This document shows positions 60,126 to 64,000 of a stretch of DNA of 64,000 nucleotides, piece by piece. This stretch comes from Setophaga petechia (taxonomy: Eukaryota; Chordata; Aves; Passeriformes; Parulidae): the NCBI GenBank assembly GCA_024362935.1, contig JANCRA010000067.1, forward strand, positions 2,297,921 to 2,361,920, in the 5' to 3' direction. Position 1 is the first letter of the stretch. Each line of letters starts with the position of its first letter. The notes under the pieces are model-generated. The model searched no databases. It saw only the letters and a program-made list of their open reading frames with translations, and had not been told where the DNA came from. Made by a program: the position numbers and the translations under genes.

Positions 60126-61128
60126 TGGATGAAGGGACATTTGAAAAAATTCCTATTAGCCACACAATAATATCTCCTCTTTGATTTTTGCAGCTCTCCA
60201 GCTGATTCCCCAGATCCATAATAGTTTCTCCAGGCAAACCACTTTAATGTGCATTATGGCTGTGAGCACATTGATGATGTTGAGTGGCTCTCTTTGTGCT
60301 CCATCTCAGTTCTCAGCACTTCCTCTGAAGTGAAGCCTTCCTCTGAAAGTTTACCTATTTAAAGAGAACATCACTCATACAAGCTGTCAGGTGTCAACAG
60401 AAATAGGACTGGGGTTCCTGTTGAGTGACAACTCTGCCCTGCTACATTCCAGGCATTTCTCCTTGGCCTGCCCAGCCCTGCAGTCAGCAATACTGCAGCT
60501 CAGCAGGTACCACAGGTATGGCATGAAAGAAAGAAAGCTTAAAAAAATGAGTTAAAACCCCCTAATTTGTAAAAACATCCCTTGCATTTCCTAATTTTCA
60601 CTGAGGAGGGACAAGCTGTCAAACAGATCTGCCTCTTCTGCAAGCATTTTGGAAGCTGGTTAATATCTCTCCGTGCCTTTTTTCCTGATGCACTGACCGA
60701 AACTTCTCCTTTTTCCAGTGGGAAGCAGCCAGCAACCAGCAGAGCAGCAGCAGAAGTGCTGAGCTCTGAGTGTGAGAGGGTGAAGGAGCAGGAGCCACAG
60801 GCACCCTGCTGACACGTAGGAGCACGGCTGCTTTTGCAGAGAAGTCGTGCAGTTGTTTACTGTCAGCTGGGATAACGGGATCATTGCTCAGGCACCCCGG
60901 GATGCAAACATCATCCACTTCCATGAACAGAAAGGTGACAGCTCACACTGTGATAACCACCCTGCTACCTCATTTCTCATGCTGGTACATAAATCCTCAG
61001 GAGGATAATGGGCAACAGACTTGCTCAAAAGACTAAAAAAATTTCTGGGATGTCAGTGCATCAGGATTAGGTTAACATAATTCTCTAGTCAGGCAGATTC
61101 GGAGAGAACTAAAAAAAAATATTCCTTC
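60126..61128. other. No recognisable feature
   Basis: Unique-looking sequence. Frames up to 101 codons on the minus strand lack support. Confidence 0.5.
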
Positions 61129-61266
61129 TCTTGTATCTGCTGGGTTCCCCAGATGGAGAAAGGAATGATGAATCTGACTCCATGTTCTCAGAAGGGTAAT
61201 TTATTACTTTATAATACTATATTATTATTATTATAATAAAGAATTATTTTTATAGCATAATTTTTA

Positions 61267-61287
61267 GTATAGTTTTAAAAACTATAC
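61267..61287. repeat. AT-rich inverted repeat, 10-bp arms
   Basis: GTATAGTTTT and AAAACTATAC flank a single A, inside the expanded part of LTR B. Confidence 0.95.
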
Positions 61288-61399
61288 CAAAATAATATAT
61301 TTTAGTATATTTTTTACAAATAATATTTTTAACTGTAGAAAAATTTATTTTGAAAATTAAATTTTTGAAAATTATTGAATCTTAAAAAATTATATTTTA

Positions 61400-61437
61400 A
61401 GTATAGTATTCTTTATTATAATAAAGAATACTATACT
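61400..61437. repeat. Perfect 38-bp palindrome
   Basis: The two 19-bp halves (AGTATAGTATTCTTTATTA and its reverse complement) match exactly with no spacer. Located in the AT-rich expansion of LTR B. Such a sequence can extrude as a cruciform. Confidence 0.97.
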
Positions 61438-61746
61438 AAACCATACTAAAGAATACTAAAAGGATACAGACAGAAGGCTAGAAAGACAATAATGAAAACT
61501 CCTGACTCCTTCCAGAGTCCTGACACAGCTTGACCCTGATTGGTCATTAAGTCAAAACAATTCACATGAAACCAATTAAAAAAATCACCGTTTGGATAAA
61601 CACTCTCCAAACACATTCCACATGTGAGCACAACACAGGAGAAGCAAATGAGATAAGAATTGTTTTCCTTTTTCTCTGAGGCTCCTCAGCTTCCCAGGAG
61701 AAGAATATTGAGTAAGGGGATTTTTCCAGAAAATATGAGAGGAACA

Positions 61747-62604
61747 CCTTCGGATTTACCAGCCTAAACAAAGGCTTGATGCTGTTGGAAATCCCCTGCA
61801 CACACACGTCTGCCCTAGAAATCTGGGAATTCCCATTCACTCAGTTCATTATCATGGAAAAGCAAATATCTTGTGACAAAATGGAACATAATCTGTTTCA
61901 TCTGCAAAACCAGTACTGAGCAGTGCTGCCTCAAATTATGACAAACCTGTGGTTTTCTGGATCACAAAGAGAAAATGGTCAAGAGCCTCATGTACAGTAG
62001 GTTTTAGTCCACAGCAGAATATTTAATGGCATGATGGTAAAGCCATTATCAAATCAGAGGTGAGAGAATTGCTGGCTTGTTAACTCTGCCAATAATTGAG
62101 CTCATTACAGATCATGGTGCTGTGCTGTCAAATGACTCAATTTTAATAACACTATAAAGAAAATAGAGACCCTGTTCCAGTAATTTCAGCCATCTGAAAA
62201 GCTTGTGCAGGGAGCAGTTTATACCAAAGGTAACGTCCAAAACCACGAGCAAAACTTCATGCTATCAAAGTCCTGCAGAACAAAGTAAAAGGTAGAAGAA
62301 CTTGACTTTTAGGTTTATGGTCTCACTTTGTCCAGACACCAGAAGCTTAAAATCAGAAGATGGGGGAAGGAATTGCATAATTTAACATCTAATTCCAGGT
62401 ATCTAATATAGTTGATAGATGTTGTGCAGTGGGATTTTGTGCCAGGGAGATTATTTCCCAAATTTTCACTGGGATTTGCATATTCCTCATAGGTTCTTCT
62501 TCCCTTCTGATAGAAACATCCCAATTAGCAAGGCTAATGCTCCTCTTCTAATCAAGTCATGATCTCAGCACTAACAATGCAAGGAGCTCTTGGGAAGGTG
62601 AGTA
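61747..62604. other. No recognisable feature
   Basis: AT-rich unique sequence. Confidence 0.5.
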
Positions 62605-62750
62605 AAGGAATAATTTAGGTTGGAAAAGACCCTTAAGATCAAGTCCAAGATTTAAGCTAACTCTGCCACATCCACCACTGAACCAGGTCCGTAGGCACCA
62701 CACCTACATGTCTTTTAAAGACTTCCAGGGATAGGGAATGGCTTTATCTG
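62605..62750 (-). mobile_element. CR1: CR1 LINE 3' fragment (old)
   Basis: 'aataatttaggttggaaaag', CCACATCCACCACTGAACCA and 'aagacttccagggataggga'. Confidence 0.8.
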
Positions 62751-63084
62751 TCTGTAGGAGATGATCCTTGTTGGTTCCCTCACACACACAGGATCATCAT
62801 AACTGGAAGATCCACCTCAATATCACTACTGAGCAGTATGTACAAGATTATTTTATTTACTGCTTTTGAAGGCATTTATTTTATCAATCAGGGATTCCAT
62901 AATTCCTATCATCCCATCTTCAGCAGTTCTGACTTAAAACAGGAAAAACAAAAGCATTGCAAATTTTCCCTGGAGGTTGCACTGGTGATAGTGGGATCTC
63001 CCAGCTTCCATGCCATCCAATTTTGTCATATTGCTGAAAAACACCTCCCTTGCACTAACCCAGACTTTTTAGACAGGAACCAAC
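62751..63084. other. No recognisable feature
   Basis: Unique-looking sequence. Confidence 0.5.
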
Positions 63085-63580
63085 CTCAAGTGCTGTGCCC
63101 AGCTCTGGCCCCTCAGCTTGGGAGGGACCTTGGGACACTGAGCACATCCAGAGGGGACAACGGGGCTGGAGAGGGGCTGGGAACACAAACCCTGTGAGGA
63201 AGCCCTGAGGGAGCTGGGGGTGCTCAGCCTGGAGAAAAGGAGACTCAGGGCTGCCCCCATCACTCTCTGCAGCTCCTGAAAGGGGCCTGTGCTCAGCTGG
63301 GGCTGGGCTCTTTCTGCAGCAGCACTGACACAGCCAGAGCACACAGCCTCCAGCTGCACCAAGGGAAATACAGGCTGGATAGCAGGAAAAAGTGATTAAA
63401 AAATGATAAAGTTCTGAAATGGCCTGAGCAGGGAGGTGGTGAAGTCCCCATCCCTGGGTGTGTTTAACAAAGCCTGGATGTGGCACTGGGTGCCAGGGAT
63501 CAGTTGAGCTGTTGGGGCTGGGTTGGACTCAATGATTTTAAGGTCTCTTCCAACCTGGTCATTCTGTGAGTTCTGTTAAT
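63085..63580 (+). mobile_element. CR1: CR1 LINE 3' end, near-twin of the copy at 1.3-1.9 kb
   Basis: Same CR1 subfamily segment as at 1384-1880, 5' truncated at about 63087. The first 305 bp differ at 4 positions only. The 3' part diverges, with indels (for example AGTGATTAAAAAATGATAAA), and ends CCAACCTGGTCATTCTGTGAG. Confidence 0.9.
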
Positions 63581-64000
63581 CCTGTGGATCACAGCAGAAT
63601 CCAGTTGAACCTGGGAAAAAATATTCTGGAGAATCAAAACTCAACCAAAGCATGAGCAAACCACTGAGGTGCTATTCCTGCAGAACTGAAGCCACTGGGG
63701 GTGTGAAGATCAGACAAGCAGTGCAAAGACGGACAAAAGGTGAGAGAGAATAAATAAAGAGAGAGCTCTACATTTTCATAGAATGAGGTTGAAAGGTTCC
63801 TGTCTTGTGATGTTCAAACGTGCTCCTGCCTGTGCAGGTCACACTGAGCCTCTGCAGAGCACCACTGGCTCTCTTTCTAGGCCAGGCTCTGTGTGCCCAA
63901 GCTCTCCTAAAGGCCCCTCATCCAGTTTTATTTTTAATAAAATGCTTCTGAAAGGGTTTCTTTTATGTTTGAATGTCATGCTTTTGTAATTAAGCAAGAT
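63581..64000. other. No recognisable feature
   Basis: Unique-looking sequence. A weak CR1-like TTCATAGAATGAGGTTGAAAGG occurs at about 63775-63797. Confidence 0.45.

Larger units (their letters stand above)
61129..61746 (-). mobile_element. Solo LTR, family B, with about 200 bp AT-rich expansion
   Basis: 618 bp, versus about 422-425 bp for other B copies, flanked by CCTTC on both sides (61124-61128 and 61747-61751). The extra length lies at about 61215-61440, where the promoter-proximal AT-rich segment has become almost pure A/T with repeated TAGTATAGTTTT- and AAAGAATACTA-like phrases. The rest follows the family normally. Confidence 0.85.

Overview
The window looks like nuclear DNA from a bird, most likely a songbird (passerine). 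The evidence is about 27 fragments of CR1 LINE retrotransposons, which dominate bird genomes and are recognisable by their reverse-transcriptase remnants and 3' ends. There are also many solo LTRs of endogenous retroviruses of a kind typical of passerines, no Alu- or L1-like elements, and no operon-like gene packing. The family letters A to G used here for LTRs are local labels, not database names.

No complete protein-coding gene is visible. The best coding candidate is one possible terminal exon near 7.8 kb on the + strand (splice acceptor, 70 open codons, stop, AATAAA), with a second short ORF 0.4 kb upstream. Neither is recognised. The region is therefore intergenic or a large intron. Most longer open frames lie inside repeats or simple sequence.

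Layout. 0-9 kb: a CR1 nested inside an opposite-strand CR1, an LTR-like stretch (F), and the candidate exon. 10-16 kb: scattered CR1 pieces and an LTR D inserted in a CR1. 16.4-17.8 kb: an LTR C carrying a nested LTR B. 20-24 kb: old CR1s and a second LTR D. 25.6 kb: a TTC/GAA tract of about 30 uninterrupted units. 27.9 and 29 kb: solo LTRs A and G, each with target-site duplications, G inside a CR1. 32.7-34.3 kb: an inverted copy of the 16.4-17.8 kb block, abutting another LTR C fragment. 36.9-37.95 kb: two LTR A copies head to head, 255 bp apart. 42-43 kb: LTR C and a 142-bp tandem duplication. 44.4-46 kb: an array of a 396-bp unit. 46-47 kb: CR1. 49.6-50.3 kb: LTR C. 52.9-57.6 kb: LTRs A, E, B and a mosaic A/B LTR. 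58-63.6 kb: CR1s and an LTR B with an AT-rich expansion holding a perfect 38-bp palindrome.

The most notable pattern is that three unrelated repeat families (LTR C, LTR D and CR1) each have copies sharing a GC-rich block of about 300-420 bp that is about 99% identical without gaps, with much lower identity just outside it. This could reflect ectopic gene conversion, recent amplification with unequal decay, or assembly homogenisation. No clearly new biological system is evident. The interest lies in repeat dynamics: nested and duplicated LTRs, inverted pairs, tandem amplification and unusual DNA structures.
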